A DNA stretch of 58,349 nucleotides from positions 1-58,349 of the forward strand of contig CABMCA010000016.1 in the NCBI GenBank assembly GCA_902384525.1, written 5' to 3'. Under the pieces are notes generated by a model. It was not told where the DNA came from, made no database searches, and saw only the letters and a program-made list of their open reading frames with translations. Source of the DNA: an uncultured archaeon (GTDB lineage: Archaea > Halobacteriota > Methanosarcinia > Methanosarcinales > Methanoperedenaceae). Positions within the stretch are counted from its first letter, which is position 1, and each line of letters opens with the position of its first letter. The position numbers and the translations under genes are program-made. Shown here in pieces: positions 7,361 to 15,982 of this stretch.

Positions 7361-10300
7361 GTGGTATCTATTTCCTTAGACTCCCTCCTCTCAACCCTAA
7401 TACCCCGCCAGCTTGAAGCCATAAAGCACACACAAGCCCCCCAACTCATCCTTGCTGGCGCAGGCACAGGCAAGACCACGACCATCACCGCAAAGATCGC
7501 TTTCATGGTCGAGAAGGAAAACATCGACCCATCTCAGATCCTTGCTCTCACATTCTCCAGGGAAGCCGCAAGGAACATGCGGGATAAAATCGAGAAGCTC
7601 CTTCAGGGAAAGGAAGTGATCGTTAAGACATTCCACTCATTCTGCGCGGAACTCATCAAGGATCATGCTGACCGTTGCAGAGTTCCCGGCGACTTCAAGA
7701 TATTCGAAGAGATGGATTCAGCTATTTTTATATTCAGGGAACTCAGGATCGATGCAAGGATCGCCAGTCTGTACGCAAACACGATCGGAAAAGCAAAAGA
7801 CCTGAATATCTCAATAGATAAATTCAAAGAATTCTTGGAGACGTTAAAAAAACTAGTTCAGGTTATCGAAAAAGATGATAGCACATGGAAAGAACTGTAT
7901 CGGGAATCCAAATTCAAACTCAATACCTTCCATCTTCAGGAATTCAAAGATAAAGAAGATAAAAAGGCAGAACAGGCAGAGAAAAAGAGATACTCTGAAT
8001 TCATATACCTATATGAAGAATACCAGAAATATTCAAACTTCATAACAGCCTGGGAGAAATATGAAGAAAAGAAATCCAGTATAGGCGCCCTGGATTACGG
8101 CGACCTCAATAAGATCGCCCTCTGGTATCTCGATGTGTATGGTACGCAGGAATTGAACGACACCTACCGTTACATCATTATTGATGAATTCCAGGATACG
8201 AATTATGTCCAGTTCGAGCTGATAAAGAAGCTCACATCCGCGAATAAGAACATAACAGTGGTGGCGGATCCTAACCAGACCATATACGCATTCCGTGGAG
8301 CGTACACCAATAATATCGAGGAGTTCAAAAAGCAATTCTCTCTTTCAGATAAAGACATGGTGTCACTCGATGTCAGTTTCAGGTCAACCAATAAAATACT
8401 CAGAGTTGCCCACACCCTGATCGAAAAGAACTATGGAGAGGAGAAAAAGAAAGAATGTCAGCTCCTGAAAAATCACAAGGATCTTGAAGGAGAGAATGTC
8501 CGTATCATTGAAACAGAGGATGATAACGAGGAAGCAAGAGCCATAGTCGAGAAGATCGAGGTTTTCCTGGCACAGGGAATTCTGCCAAAAGATATAGCCG
8601 TATTATACAGGACACATGCCCAGGGACGAAAGGTAAGACAGGCTCTTGAAAACAGGGGTTTGCCTTTCCGCATCAAAGACGATACCGATTTCCTGAAACA
8701 ATCTGAAATTAAGACCGCTCTTGCTTACCTGTATATCATCAATAATATCTCTCATCCCACAGCCCGCGGAACAGAGGCGTGGTGGAGGATATTCCATTAC
8801 AATAATACCCTAAATCAGGAAGATTCCATCAGGATTGGAGAATACATCAAGAAAAAATGGGTCTCATTCCAGGAAGCCATCTATCATCATATTGGAGAAC
8901 TCGGATTTTCAAAGAGCGGACTTGAGACCATAAACAATGTAAAAAAGAGAATTGATTCACTATGCTCTAAGAAGAATCTTGACGTATCAGACCTGATCCT
9001 TGAGGTTTACGATCTATCGGGACTCTCAAGGCAATTCGTCCATACTGACACAAAACGCAGCAGGGAAGCGCTTTTAAACCTCAGGCGGCTTCATGAATTA
9101 GCCAGCAATTTTGAGGAGTTCCACGGAAAAGACCTGAATTTGTTCATCGATTATCTTGAGATCCTTGACGAGATGGATGGGAATCCGGCGCCGGCAAGGA
9201 TAGCTGATGAGGATGCCATAAACCTGATGACCATACACGCAGCTAAAGGCCTGGAATTCAGTGTAGTATTTCTCACCAACCTTGCCAAAGATAAATTCCC
9301 TCTGTACCGGGGAGGCGCAGAACCACTAATCCCGCCTGAATTGATGGAGCAATACAGGGATGTATTTGAGGATGATACAATCAAAGATATTGAAAAAGCA
9401 CTCAGGGAGCGCAAGAAAGAGATCAAAAAGGAAGAAGAGAGGCGGCTTGCGTATGTTGCATTAACGAGGGCTAAAGAATATCTTTTCCTGACACTGGCAA
9501 TCAAATATGCTAATGATGAAAGAGAGCCGTCTGAGTTCCTTACGGATATCAGATATGATAACTGGAGGGCAGGCGGGAATATCACAGTTGGAGATCTCAG
9601 TTATTTCAGGGATATTGATACAAAAGTAAGGGAAATGGTAAAGGACAGTGCGCTTGAGAGGGAAAAGGCTCTGAGAAAAATACTAGTCATCGAGTCGCTT
9701 GATTCTGGTGATTTTAATGAGATATTGAAAAATATGCTGCTGTATCAGGCTTTAAAGCTTGGAAACGCGCCAGATTTCAAGGAAGTTTTCAATTCCAACT
9801 GGGGAAAAATAGACCCTGCGCAAGATGCGCAGATTATTCTGGGTAAAATCAAAGAGAATAAGAATGGGTTGAAATTCAATCCTGTAACCATGACTTTCAG
9901 CTATTCCTCAATAAGTACTTATGAGAATTGCCCCAAGCAGTATGAACTCAAGGAACTCCTCAGGATGCCTACACGCGATTCAGAGGATTCTACGGGAGCT
10001 ATGAAAAGGGGAACTTTTGTTCATAAGGTGCTTGAGATAGTGGTAAGTGAGAAAATAACCACGAAGGAAAGGCTATACGAGATCAGGGACTCGGTCGCAA
10101 AAGAACCAGAATTCAGGGGCGTTGATGTTGAAGCTGCAACTGGAGCACTCGATGTATTCTGGGAGCGGAACAAAAATAGAATTGCGAATAACCTGATGGT
10201 TGAGCAAAGATTCGCTGTACCGCTTGGAGGGTTTACTTTCAAGGGATTCATTGACAGGGTGGATCTGATACAGGGGACAAAGAATGAGGTTGAGATCATA

Positions 10301-10630
10301 GATTACAAGACCGGAAAATCTGAACCCGGACCTGATGAGCGCTCAAAACAACTTTTGCTTTATGCCAGGGGTATTGAGCATGTTTATCCTCAATATAAAG
10401 TGAAAAGACTCACTCTTGAACAGCTTGGTCTTCCCAATCCCAGGACGTTTGAGCTGATCGATGGGAAGTTTGAGAGCGCGGGTGGCTCGCGGATGGAGGG
10501 GCTTGATGAGAATGCTGTTGATGGTATGATCGAGATTGCGAAGAAGATCGCGCATGATTATGAAAAGGGGTTTGAGAGGACGAAGGATGAGAAGGCTTGT
10601 GGGGAGTGTGGATATAAATTGTATTGTTAG
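7361..10630 (+). CDS. UvrD/Rep-family helicase fused to Fe-S RecB-type nuclease
   Basis: Large DNA-processing enzyme of 1089 residues. The N-terminal superfamily 1 motor has Walker A AGAGTGKTT near residue 32, motif II IIDEFQDTN near 274, VADPNQTIYAFRG, motif V TIHAAKGLEF near 625, and motif VI AYVALTRAKE. The C-terminal part from about residue 840 is a PD-(D/E)XK nuclease: GTFVHKVLEI, FKGFIDRVDLI, and EIIDYKTGK. A Cys in YENCPKQY together with the final CGECGYKLYC gives the C...C-x2-C-x5-C pattern of the Fe-S nuclease domain of AddB. One chain thus has motor and nuclease, as in Adn-type enzymes. GTG is the only start in frame after a stop. A role in double-strand break end processing is inferred. 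It stands alone, without obvious partner genes. Confidence 0.92.
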   Translation: MVSISLDSLLSTLIPRQLEAIKHTQAPQLILAGAGTGKTTTITAKIAFMVEKENIDPSQILALTFSREAARNMRDKIEKLLQGKEVIVKTFHSFCAELIKDHADRCRVPGDFKIFEEMDSAIFIFRELRIDARIASLYANTIGKAKDLNISIDKFKEFLETLKKLVQVIEKDDSTWKELYRESKFKLNTFHLQEFKDKEDKKAEQAEKKRYSEFIYLYEEYQKYSNFITAWEKYEEKKSSIGALDYGDLNKIALWYLDVYGTQELNDTYRYIIIDEFQDTNYVQFELIKKLTSANKNITVVADPNQTIYAFRGAYTNNIEEFKKQFSLSDKDMVSLDVSFRSTNKILRVAHTLIEKNYGEEKKKECQLLKNHKDLEGENVRIIETEDDNEEARAIVEKIEVFLAQGILPKDIAVLYRTHAQGRKVRQALENRGLPFRIKDDTDFLKQSEIKTALAYLYIINNISHPTARGTEAWWRIFHYNNTLNQEDSIRIGEYIKKKWVSFQEAIYHHIGELGFSKSGLETINNVKKRIDSLCSKKNLDVSDLILEVYDLSGLSRQFVHTDTKRSREALLNLRRLHELASNFEEFHGKDLNLFIDYLEILDEMDGNPAPARIADEDAINLMTIHAAKGLEFSVVFLTNLAKDKFPLYRGGAEPLIPPELMEQYRDVFEDDTIKDIEKALRERKKEIKKEEERRLAYVALTRAKEYLFLTLAIKYANDEREPSEFLTDIRYDNWRAGGNITVGDLSYFRDIDTKVREMVKDSALEREKALRKILVIESLDSGDFNEILKNMLLYQALKLGNAPDFKEVFNSNWGKIDPAQDAQIILGKIKENKNGLKFNPVTMTFSYSSISTYENCPKQYELKELLRMPTRDSEDSTGAMKRGTFVHKVLEIVVSEKITTKERLYEIRDSVAKEPEFRGVDVEAATGALDVFWERNKNRIANNLMVEQRFAVPLGGFTFKGFIDRVDLIQGTKNEVEIIDYKTGKSEPGPDERSKQLLLYARGIEHVYPQYKVKRLTLEQLGLPNPRTFELIDGKFESAGGSRMEGLDENAVDGMIEIAKKIAHDYEKGFERTKDEKACGECGYKLYC

Positions 10631-10809
10631 AATGGCGATGGCTTATTAAAATGGAAAGAGTTTATCAAGCTCATATATATTCGATTATTCACCAGGAGTT
10701 CTCAGTAACATATTCTAGCTGAAATGTCTGGAGATTATCGTTGACTCTTGATACATACATTAAGCTGCATATCGATAAATAAAGAATCTGGTATGTATAA
10801 CCACTTCAA

Positions 10810-11682
10810 CTAAATTCCTCTTTTCTCCTTATTTTCTTCAAATTTCATATACTCACGCAGATATTTGAACGGAAAAGGTACAACGGTACTTTGTCCAGTT
10901 CGAACAAAATCAACATTCATCGTGGGGAGAAGTTCCTTAAATATGAGTTTCGTTCCATCCACAGCTACAACCTTGCGTAGATGACAGGCGTCTTTAAATG
11001 AGAATTGAACATTCTCCCGACGATTTCCAACGAAGTAGTTAGCTTCAGAATCTGTTTCACCAAAATATTTGATATTTATGGATGAATCGAATAGTGCATC
11101 CTTACTTTGATTGTCTTTTGGAAAAATCAATCTTACACTATGGTTTTCAAGCAAGTAAGACCTCAACTTGGCTGCTACCTTTGAGTTCCTCCCGAGATTT
11201 GTATTTAACATCTTCCTGAAATCCTCTTTCAATAATTCTTGGGCGCCAATCTTGCGTAGCTCTTCTATTAGTAAATTTACTTTGTAATTATCCGTCTCAA
11301 AGGCTTTAACGAAGCATTGTTCAACAATCGAAGCAAATTCACTTCCTGTTCTCATACCTTCAGGAAGCATAGCATCTTTTTCAATAATTATTTTCTTGAT
11401 TCTAGTGAGGGCAGGAATGGTTATTTCTTCTGTGCCGAATATCAAATTCTTATCTCCATCCTCGGAAATGACAAGACCTTCCAAATGGAGATGTGTTTTC
11501 CATTCGTTGTTTCTCGCTTCGGTAATCAACTCTATATATTCTTGATATTCATTATTTCCAAAAGTGATATTTCCATCAAGCTCTCGGAACTTAAAATGTC
11601 CATCCGGTGAAATTTCCATAAGTACAATGCGTTTCGCTTCATCATCACAAGTGGCAAATGTCCAAATTTTTTTAAATTTCAA
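10810..11682 (-). CDS. Uncharacterised protein, TTG start
   Basis: Protein of 290 residues that I do not recognise. It has no signal peptide or membrane segment and is rich in charged residues. The N-terminal half alternates short strands (HLHLEGLVISEDGDKNLIF), and the C-terminal half contains a YFGETDSEANYFVGNRR stretch. No ATG occurs near the N-terminus; TTG at 11682 is the first usable start, and the frame is open further upstream to about 11733, reading into the remains of an alcohol dehydrogenase gene. The gene may therefore have lost its native start in the rearrangement that truncated its neighbour. Function unknown. Confidence 0.55.
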   Translation of the reverse strand: MKFKKIWTFATCDDEAKRIVLMEISPDGHFKFRELDGNITFGNNEYQEYIELITEARNNEWKTHLHLEGLVISEDGDKNLIFGTEEITIPALTRIKKIIIEKDAMLPEGMRTGSEFASIVEQCFVKAFETDNYKVNLLIEELRKIGAQELLKEDFRKMLNTNLGRNSKVAAKLRSYLLENHSVRLIFPKDNQSKDALFDSSINIKYFGETDSEANYFVGNRRENVQFSFKDACHLRKVVAVDGTKLIFKELLPTMNVDFVRTGQSTVVPFPFKYLREYMKFEENKEKRGI

Positions 11683-11692
11683 TTTTTCCCAG

Positions 11693-12069
11693 TCAAATAA
11701 GTCCAGATGACATTTTCCAACTTGAGGAGAAAGGGTTTATAAATGATGCAATTGCGAATTCGGCAAATGATCCTGACCCGCCCATTGTGATGCTGGCCTG
11801 CCCATAAATTTCATCGCCCTTTTCGAAACCTGAAACACCTTCTCCCACTTCTGCTACAACGCCTGAAAAATCTCCCCCCAAAGTTGCCGGGAACTGCAAG
11901 GGTGCCATTTGCTTCATATACCCTTCCCTGATTTTCCAATCAACAGGATTTACCCCAGATGCATGTACCTCGATGAGAAGCCGCCCCCGGGATACATTGG
12001 GTTTTGGCGCATTATTATTAATTTTAACAACTTCACTCCTCCGTAATTTTTAATTTGTGCCGCTTTCAT
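11693..12069 (-). pseudogene. Zinc-type alcohol dehydrogenase / quinone oxidoreductase remnant
   Basis: N-terminal piece of a medium-chain dehydrogenase. From ATG at 12069 it reads MKAAQIKNYGG; a one-base loss near 12037 shifts the frame, and the protein continues as EVVKINNNAPKP, LLIEVHASGVNPVDWKIREG, ATLGGDFSGVVAEVG, GDEIYGQ and GSFAEFAIAS. Homology stops near 11744 after the first third of the family length; the cofactor-binding domain is missing and unrelated sequence follows to a stop at 11693. Both a frameshift and a 3' truncation mean it cannot be functional. Confidence 0.8.
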
Positions 12070-12160
12070 GTTTTACCCCTTCTCTTAATCATATATTTTA
12101 TATCTATACTGGCAGGAATTCCATCCTTAAATTCTGTGCTGGGGATAATGAAATGTCTCT

Positions 12161-12796
12161 TTAGAATTTCCAGGCAAGAGTTACACCATCACGAATTGGG
12201 AGCATTACTACTTCCACACGTTTATCGTTATAGATATGTCTGTTGAATTCATCCATTGCATTTCCCGTTTCATCTTCCGGATTAATAACTGATCCACTCC
12301 AGAGCACATTATCAATCACCACTAGACCACCACGTCGGATTTTAGGTAAGCACAATTCCCAATAATTAATATAATTCACTTTGTCAGCGTCTATAAAAAC
12401 TAAGTCGAAGGGACCTTCAATGGTCTTAAGTGTTTCAAGTGCCGGCCCCAGCTTAAGTTCAATCTTCTTTCCGTGGGGACTCCGGCTCCAGTATTTTTTT
12501 GCGATTTCCGTAGTATCCATGTCAATATCGCATGTGATCAGCTTCCCATCGTCTGGTAATCCTTCTGCCATTAAAAGCGAACTGTACCCTGTGAATGTTC
12601 CTAATTCAAGGATTCGTTTTGCTCGAAGTAATCTCACCAGAATCCGCAGAAATGCCCCCTCAAGATGTCCTACTTCCATTTCTGGAAAAGCTGTATATGC
12701 AAAAGTCTCAGCGACAAGTTCTTGAAGAAGCTGTGACTCCGGTTCTGTGTGTTCCTGGCAATATTGCTCGATTTTTTTTGGCACAATTCTCTTCAT
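12161..12796 (-). CDS. O-methyltransferase (catechol/caffeoyl-CoA OMT family)
   Basis: SAM-dependent O-methyltransferase of about 211 residues. The SAM site is ILELGTFTGYSSLLMAEGL, followed by the acidic strand LITCDIDMD. The metal-binding segment DLVFIDADKVNYINYWE and the VVIDNVLWSG motif are characteristic of the divalent-cation dependent class, whose bacterial and archaeal members methylate catechol-like or small hydroxylated compounds. The substrate here is unknown. ATG at 12796 is chosen; an in-frame TTG at 12814 is less likely. It stands between two pseudogenes and may have its own promoter. Confidence 0.9.
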   Translation of the reverse strand: MKRIVPKKIEQYCQEHTEPESQLLQELVAETFAYTAFPEMEVGHLEGAFLRILVRLLRAKRILELGTFTGYSSLLMAEGLPDDGKLITCDIDMDTTEIAKKYWSRSPHGKKIELKLGPALETLKTIEGPFDLVFIDADKVNYINYWELCLPKIRRGGLVVIDNVLWSGSVINPEDETGNAMDEFNRHIYNDKRVEVVMLPIRDGVTLAWKF

Positions 12797-12810
12797 GCTT
12801 AATAATATAA

Positions 12811-13081
12811 TCAAAGGTAACTAAATATTAGCTCCCGAAAATTGATTAAATATACGTTTCTGACTTTTTGTTCCCGGAGTTTTTCGAGTATCTCACCTCC
12901 TGCTGGAAGATAACGATATTGATCTCAGGATATGAAGCGCAATCTTTAGCGCCTTTTCAGAATAAGGATCAGGCATTTCAAGGGTAAAGCAAAAATCATC
13001 TTTACCATGAATACCTGCCACGAAAAGTCTGGTGGGATTTGAGCTGCCTAATACTTTGAAAAACATTTCATCTCTTTTCAA
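12811..13081 (-). pseudogene. DUF2119-like gene reduced by internal deletion and frameshift
   Basis: The first residues, MFFKVLGSSNPTRLFVAGIHG, resemble the start of DUF2119 proteins of methanogens. The next part, DFCFTLEMPDPYSEKALKIA, looks like their C-terminal portion, so the middle of the protein appears missing. A frameshift near 12915 then ends the frame at 12893, while the continuing homologous-looking tail PAGGEILEKLREQKVRNVYL is read in another frame to 12811. Identification rests on memory of the family and is moderate. The start overlaps the DUF1638 stop, indicating former translational coupling. Confidence 0.55.
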
Positions 13082-13932
13082 GGAAACTTTTTAGCGTTCT
13101 GATAACTTTGCTCCGCTATCTTTTTACTCCCCTGAAGTTCCACGATCTTCAAATTGAAAAACCGCGCAAAATCCCTGACATTTTTATCGAAGTCAGGCTC
13201 ATATGAAAGCCCTGTATTGATCTTTGCAGCTCTTCCGTACAGCTTCAGAAACTTTTTATCAAACTCCGATGAAAGAATCACGTTATCCTTCGGCTTCTCC
13301 TCCCAGTTTGAAGCCCACATCGGGGTAAGGTAAAAAGTACCTGCACCCTCGCCATTAGCCAGGGCTCTGGCATAAACATCATTCCCGCCAAGCGCTGCGC
13401 TGATGCAGTCCTCAACAGTCTCACCTTTTTCATCTTTCAGAAAGTAAAGCTGGCAGCCAAGACTTTCAAAATCTTTTTCCAGATTCGCAAGCGAATGACC
13501 GCATGTGCCGTAGAAAATAAGAATCCTGTCTGAAAACCGGGACATTTCCATGATTTTCCTGTAAACTTCTACTCTTACCATTTCAACATCGGCGTGTAAT
13601 CCCCGTTTCAAGATATTAGCGATAACTGTTACTTTTACTTTTGGTTTATACTGGTTTTCCAGTTTGTGTCGAATTTTTTTGATAAAATGAAAGCAGCTGA
13701 GGGGTTTTAGGATTGCCAGAAGGAATTGGTTGTTTTCACGTATCAGGATTTCCGGAACCCTATCCAGGGGAACAAGCACGGGAAGGCATCCCAGGGATTT
13801 TAGCTTTCTTTGCAGCCCGAAATGTTCACTATTCTCTACCAGTATCAACTGGGCAAGCCCCCTATCGCCTGAGAGAACATATGCGAGTTCATCTTCAAGC
13901 ATACCGCATGCAATTATGCTTAATACTGGCAT
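13078..13932 (-). CDS. DUF1638 family protein
   Basis: Protein of 284 residues, soluble by appearance. The opening SIIACGMLEDELAYVL, the central IFYGTCGHSLANLEKDFESLGC, and the later tail match the DUF1638 family, which is found in methanogens and some bacteria, often near corrinoid methyltransferase genes. The biochemical role is unknown. Conserved Cys residues (ACGM, YGTCG, LGCQL) could bind a metal or corrinoid-related ligand, but that is speculation. No corrinoid protein gene is present in this window. It starts with ATG at 13932 and is followed with overlap by the DUF2119-like remnant. Confidence 0.8.
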   Translation of the reverse strand: MPVLSIIACGMLEDELAYVLSGDRGLAQLILVENSEHFGLQRKLKSLGCLPVLVPLDRVPEILIRENNQFLLAILKPLSCFHFIKKIRHKLENQYKPKVKVTVIANILKRGLHADVEMVRVEVYRKIMEMSRFSDRILIFYGTCGHSLANLEKDFESLGCQLYFLKDEKGETVEDCISAALGGNDVYARALANGEGAGTFYLTPMWASNWEEKPKDNVILSSEFDKKFLKLYGRAAKINTGLSYEPDFDKNVRDFARFFNLKIVELQGSKKIAEQSYQNAKKFP

Positions 13933-14067
13933 TTAAAATATTTCCGTTAGTTGACTATACATTGTTTTTATTTCGTTATGGTGCGATAAAGATATCTAGC
14001 ATTAAGAGAACAAAGTGAAAGAAGTGAAAATAATCCTGAAAAAAGACGAATTGAACATATAATTTGG

Positions 14068-14152
14068 TGCGGAGGATGGGATTTGAACCCACGAATTCCT
14101 TCGAAACCAGCCCCTCAAGCTGGCGCCTTTGACCTGTCTGGGCAACCTCCGC
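14068..14152 (-). tRNA. tRNA-Leu (anticodon GAG)
   Basis: Full class II tRNA on the minus strand. The acceptor stem GCGGAGG / CCTCCGC pairs perfectly, the anticodon stem CCAGC / GCTGG encloses loop TTGAGGG (anticodon GAG), a long variable arm follows (TTTCGAAGGAATTC), and the T arm GTGGGTTCAAATCCCAT is normal. CCA is not encoded. A TATA-like TTATAAATATT lies about 35 bases upstream, between the tRNA and the rpoD hairpin. Confidence 0.95.
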
Positions 14153-14189
14153 AAATGAATGCTTTCAAAGCATTATTAAATATTTATAA

Positions 14190-14217
14190 GATAAAAGAGA
14201 TCGCATTCTCTTTTATC
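14190..14217 (-). terminator. Hairpin at the end of the rpoD operon
   Basis: Perfect 11-base stem GATAAAAGAGA / TCTCTTTTATC with a 6-base loop. The stem overlaps the last bases of the rpoD stop codon, and the tRNA-Leu promoter follows at once. No long T-run follows, so it may be a terminator or a 3'-end stabilising hairpin. Confidence 0.55.
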
Positions 14218-15001
14218 AGAGGGAATCAACTATTTCACTTAATTGTTCGGCTCTCTTCTTAATACTAACTGCCGCTTCAAGAGCGATTTCTTTAGCGGTC
14301 AGGGCGCCTGTTGTTTCAAATGTCATAACAAAGGAGTCAGGTTTACTGGTCACCTTAATTGAATCCATATCGCATGTGTCTTCGCATAACCTGCACATGG
14401 AGCATTCAATTACATTAATGACCCTGACCTTATCGCCTTCCATTTTCAGGATATTGCGCGGGCAGACTTCAACGCAGCTTCCGCAATAATCGCATTCTCC
14501 GATGGTCACAACGGGCATATTCTTGAATCCTGCTGCGACTCCGGCCTGCCATTTACTGTGTTTCCTGCCTGTTCCAAGCCTCGCTATTGCTTCTACTACG
14601 ACTTTGTGCTTATCCTTGAGTTCCACAATTGGTATGGTTTTATCAGCCGGTTCCACCTGCGGATCAGCAGAAACCAGGTCGCCTGAATACACGACTTTCG
14701 GGCCTTCTGCGCTGAGTGTCAATGATAATTTGCATAAAGCGCATCCTGCTCCTTTACAGTTACATTCTTCAGGAAGCACATAGGATTTATTATCTGTTTT
14801 TAATGGGATCAATCCTAATCTTAAGGCAAACTGTTCATCAAACAATACAGAAGTATTTTCATAGATATTAACATCATCAATAGCCATTACCGGAACTTCT
14901 GCAAGGATGCTTCTTCTTAAAGCATTTGCAAATGATGCAGAAACATCAGATAGGACGAACCTTGCCTTGCGCTCTGATAATTCGATTATGTCAATATCCA
15001 T
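14216..15001 (-). CDS. rpoD: DNA-directed RNA polymerase subunit D (Rpo3)
   Basis: Archaeal homologue of the alpha-type assembly subunit of RNA polymerase, 261 residues. The N-terminal dimerisation domain contains FANALRRSILAEVPVMAI. A ferredoxin-like insert from about residue 165 carries CDYCGSCVEVCP and CSMCRLCEDTC, so two 4Fe-4S clusters look possible, as in other methanogen-type D subunits. An additional Cys cluster (CNCKGAGCALC) lies near residue 82. It is the last gene of the S13-S4-S11-D operon, starting one base after the S11 stop. Confidence 0.96.
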   Translation of the reverse strand: MDIDIIELSERKARFVLSDVSASFANALRRSILAEVPVMAIDDVNIYENTSVLFDEQFALRLGLIPLKTDNKSYVLPEECNCKGAGCALCKLSLTLSAEGPKVVYSGDLVSADPQVEPADKTIPIVELKDKHKVVVEAIARLGTGRKHSKWQAGVAAGFKNMPVVTIGECDYCGSCVEVCPRNILKMEGDKVRVINVIECSMCRLCEDTCDMDSIKVTSKPDSFVMTFETTGALTAKEIALEAAVSIKKRAEQLSEIVDSL

Positions 15002-15382
15002 TTACACACGCCTGCCCTTCTTAGGTTTTGTGCCGTCATGAGGTATCGGGGTAACATCCTCGATCCTGCCAATTTTTATTCCGGCACGTGCAAATGCCCT
15101 GATGGCAGCCTGCGCTCCTCCTCCGGGACTTCTCTGCATGTTGCCGCCTGGTGCTCTTACTTTTATGTGAATGCCCATTATTCCTTTGTCTCTTATCTTA
15201 TCAGCAATCTGGTTAGCCATCTGCATGGCAGTGTAAGGGGAACTCTCTTCCCTTGCAGCCTTTGTAACCATACCGCCGCTTGTTTTTGCTATCGTTTCAG
15301 CCCCTGTTAAATCAGTAATTGTTATCAGGGTATTGTTGAACGAGGAATATATATGAGCTACAGCCCATTTCTCAGTTGCCAT
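15002..15382 (-). CDS. rps11: 30S ribosomal protein S11
   Basis: Small-subunit protein uS11 of 126 residues. The signature [37 protein letters not shown], and the C-terminal [17 protein letters not shown] are canonical. It binds 16S rRNA at the platform. It lies between S4 and RpoD with almost no spacing, in the universally conserved archaeal order. Confidence 0.98.
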   Translation of the reverse strand: MATEKWAVAHIYSSFNNTLITITDLTGAETIAKTSGGMVTKAAREESSPYTAMQMANQIADKIRDKGIMGIHIKVRAPGGNMQRSPGGGAQAAIRAFARAGIKIGRIEDVTPIPHDGTKPKKGRRV

Positions 15383-15385
15383 TAT

Positions 15386-15982
15386 TTAGCCTCCCATGGG
15401 GACATTTCTTGTTTCTTCCGGTTTTGTTGTTTCCTGGACAATATTCTTTACTACCTGTCCAGGTCTTGATGGATGAGATTCCTTCGATAATTCGGAACCT
15501 GTATAATAACCCAATGACAATTCCTCATTCGCTGGAACAAGATAGCCAGGTACGGTGATCTTTCTTCCTGCAACGGAAATGTGTCCATGGACAATAAATT
15601 GCCTTGCCTGTTTCGGGGTATTGGCAAGTCCCTGCTTGTGCACCTGGGTTTGAAGCCTTCTTTCAAGGAAATTATTTACATCAAGCGACAGGATGTCATC
15701 AAGTACGGAATCAGTCTTTAAGAGCCCATACCTTTTCAAACGGTTAAGAATATTTTCTCCATCTGTTTTCACATGCCCCTTAAGTTCTCCTTTTATACTT
15801 TCCGCAAGCAATTTTCTGGCAAGTTCCCTGTATTTCTTAAGTTCGCTGTGAGCTTTCCAGACTTCCCTCTTGTTCCTGAGGCCATATCTTTTTACAAGTT
15901 CAACCTCAGGTTCGATCCTGGATGCCTGCCACGGATGTTTGGGGGTGTTATATGATTTCCTGTTTTTTCCCGGGTAGCCCAT
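15386..15982 (-). CDS. rps4: 30S ribosomal protein S4
   Basis: Primary rRNA-binding protein uS4 of 198 residues. The archaeal-type N-terminus MGYPGKNRKSYNTPKHPWQ and the S4 RNA-binding domain with RRLQTQVHKQGLANTPKQAR and FIVHGHISVAGRKITVPGYL are clear. Its start overlaps the last base of S13 and it precedes S11 by 3 bases, so all are cotranslated from one message. Confidence 0.98.
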   Translation of the reverse strand: MGYPGKNRKSYNTPKHPWQASRIEPEVELVKRYGLRNKREVWKAHSELKKYRELARKLLAESIKGELKGHVKTDGENILNRLKRYGLLKTDSVLDDILSLDVNNFLERRLQTQVHKQGLANTPKQARQFIVHGHISVAGRKITVPGYLVPANEELSLGYYTGSELSKESHPSRPGQVVKNIVQETTKPEETRNVPMGG

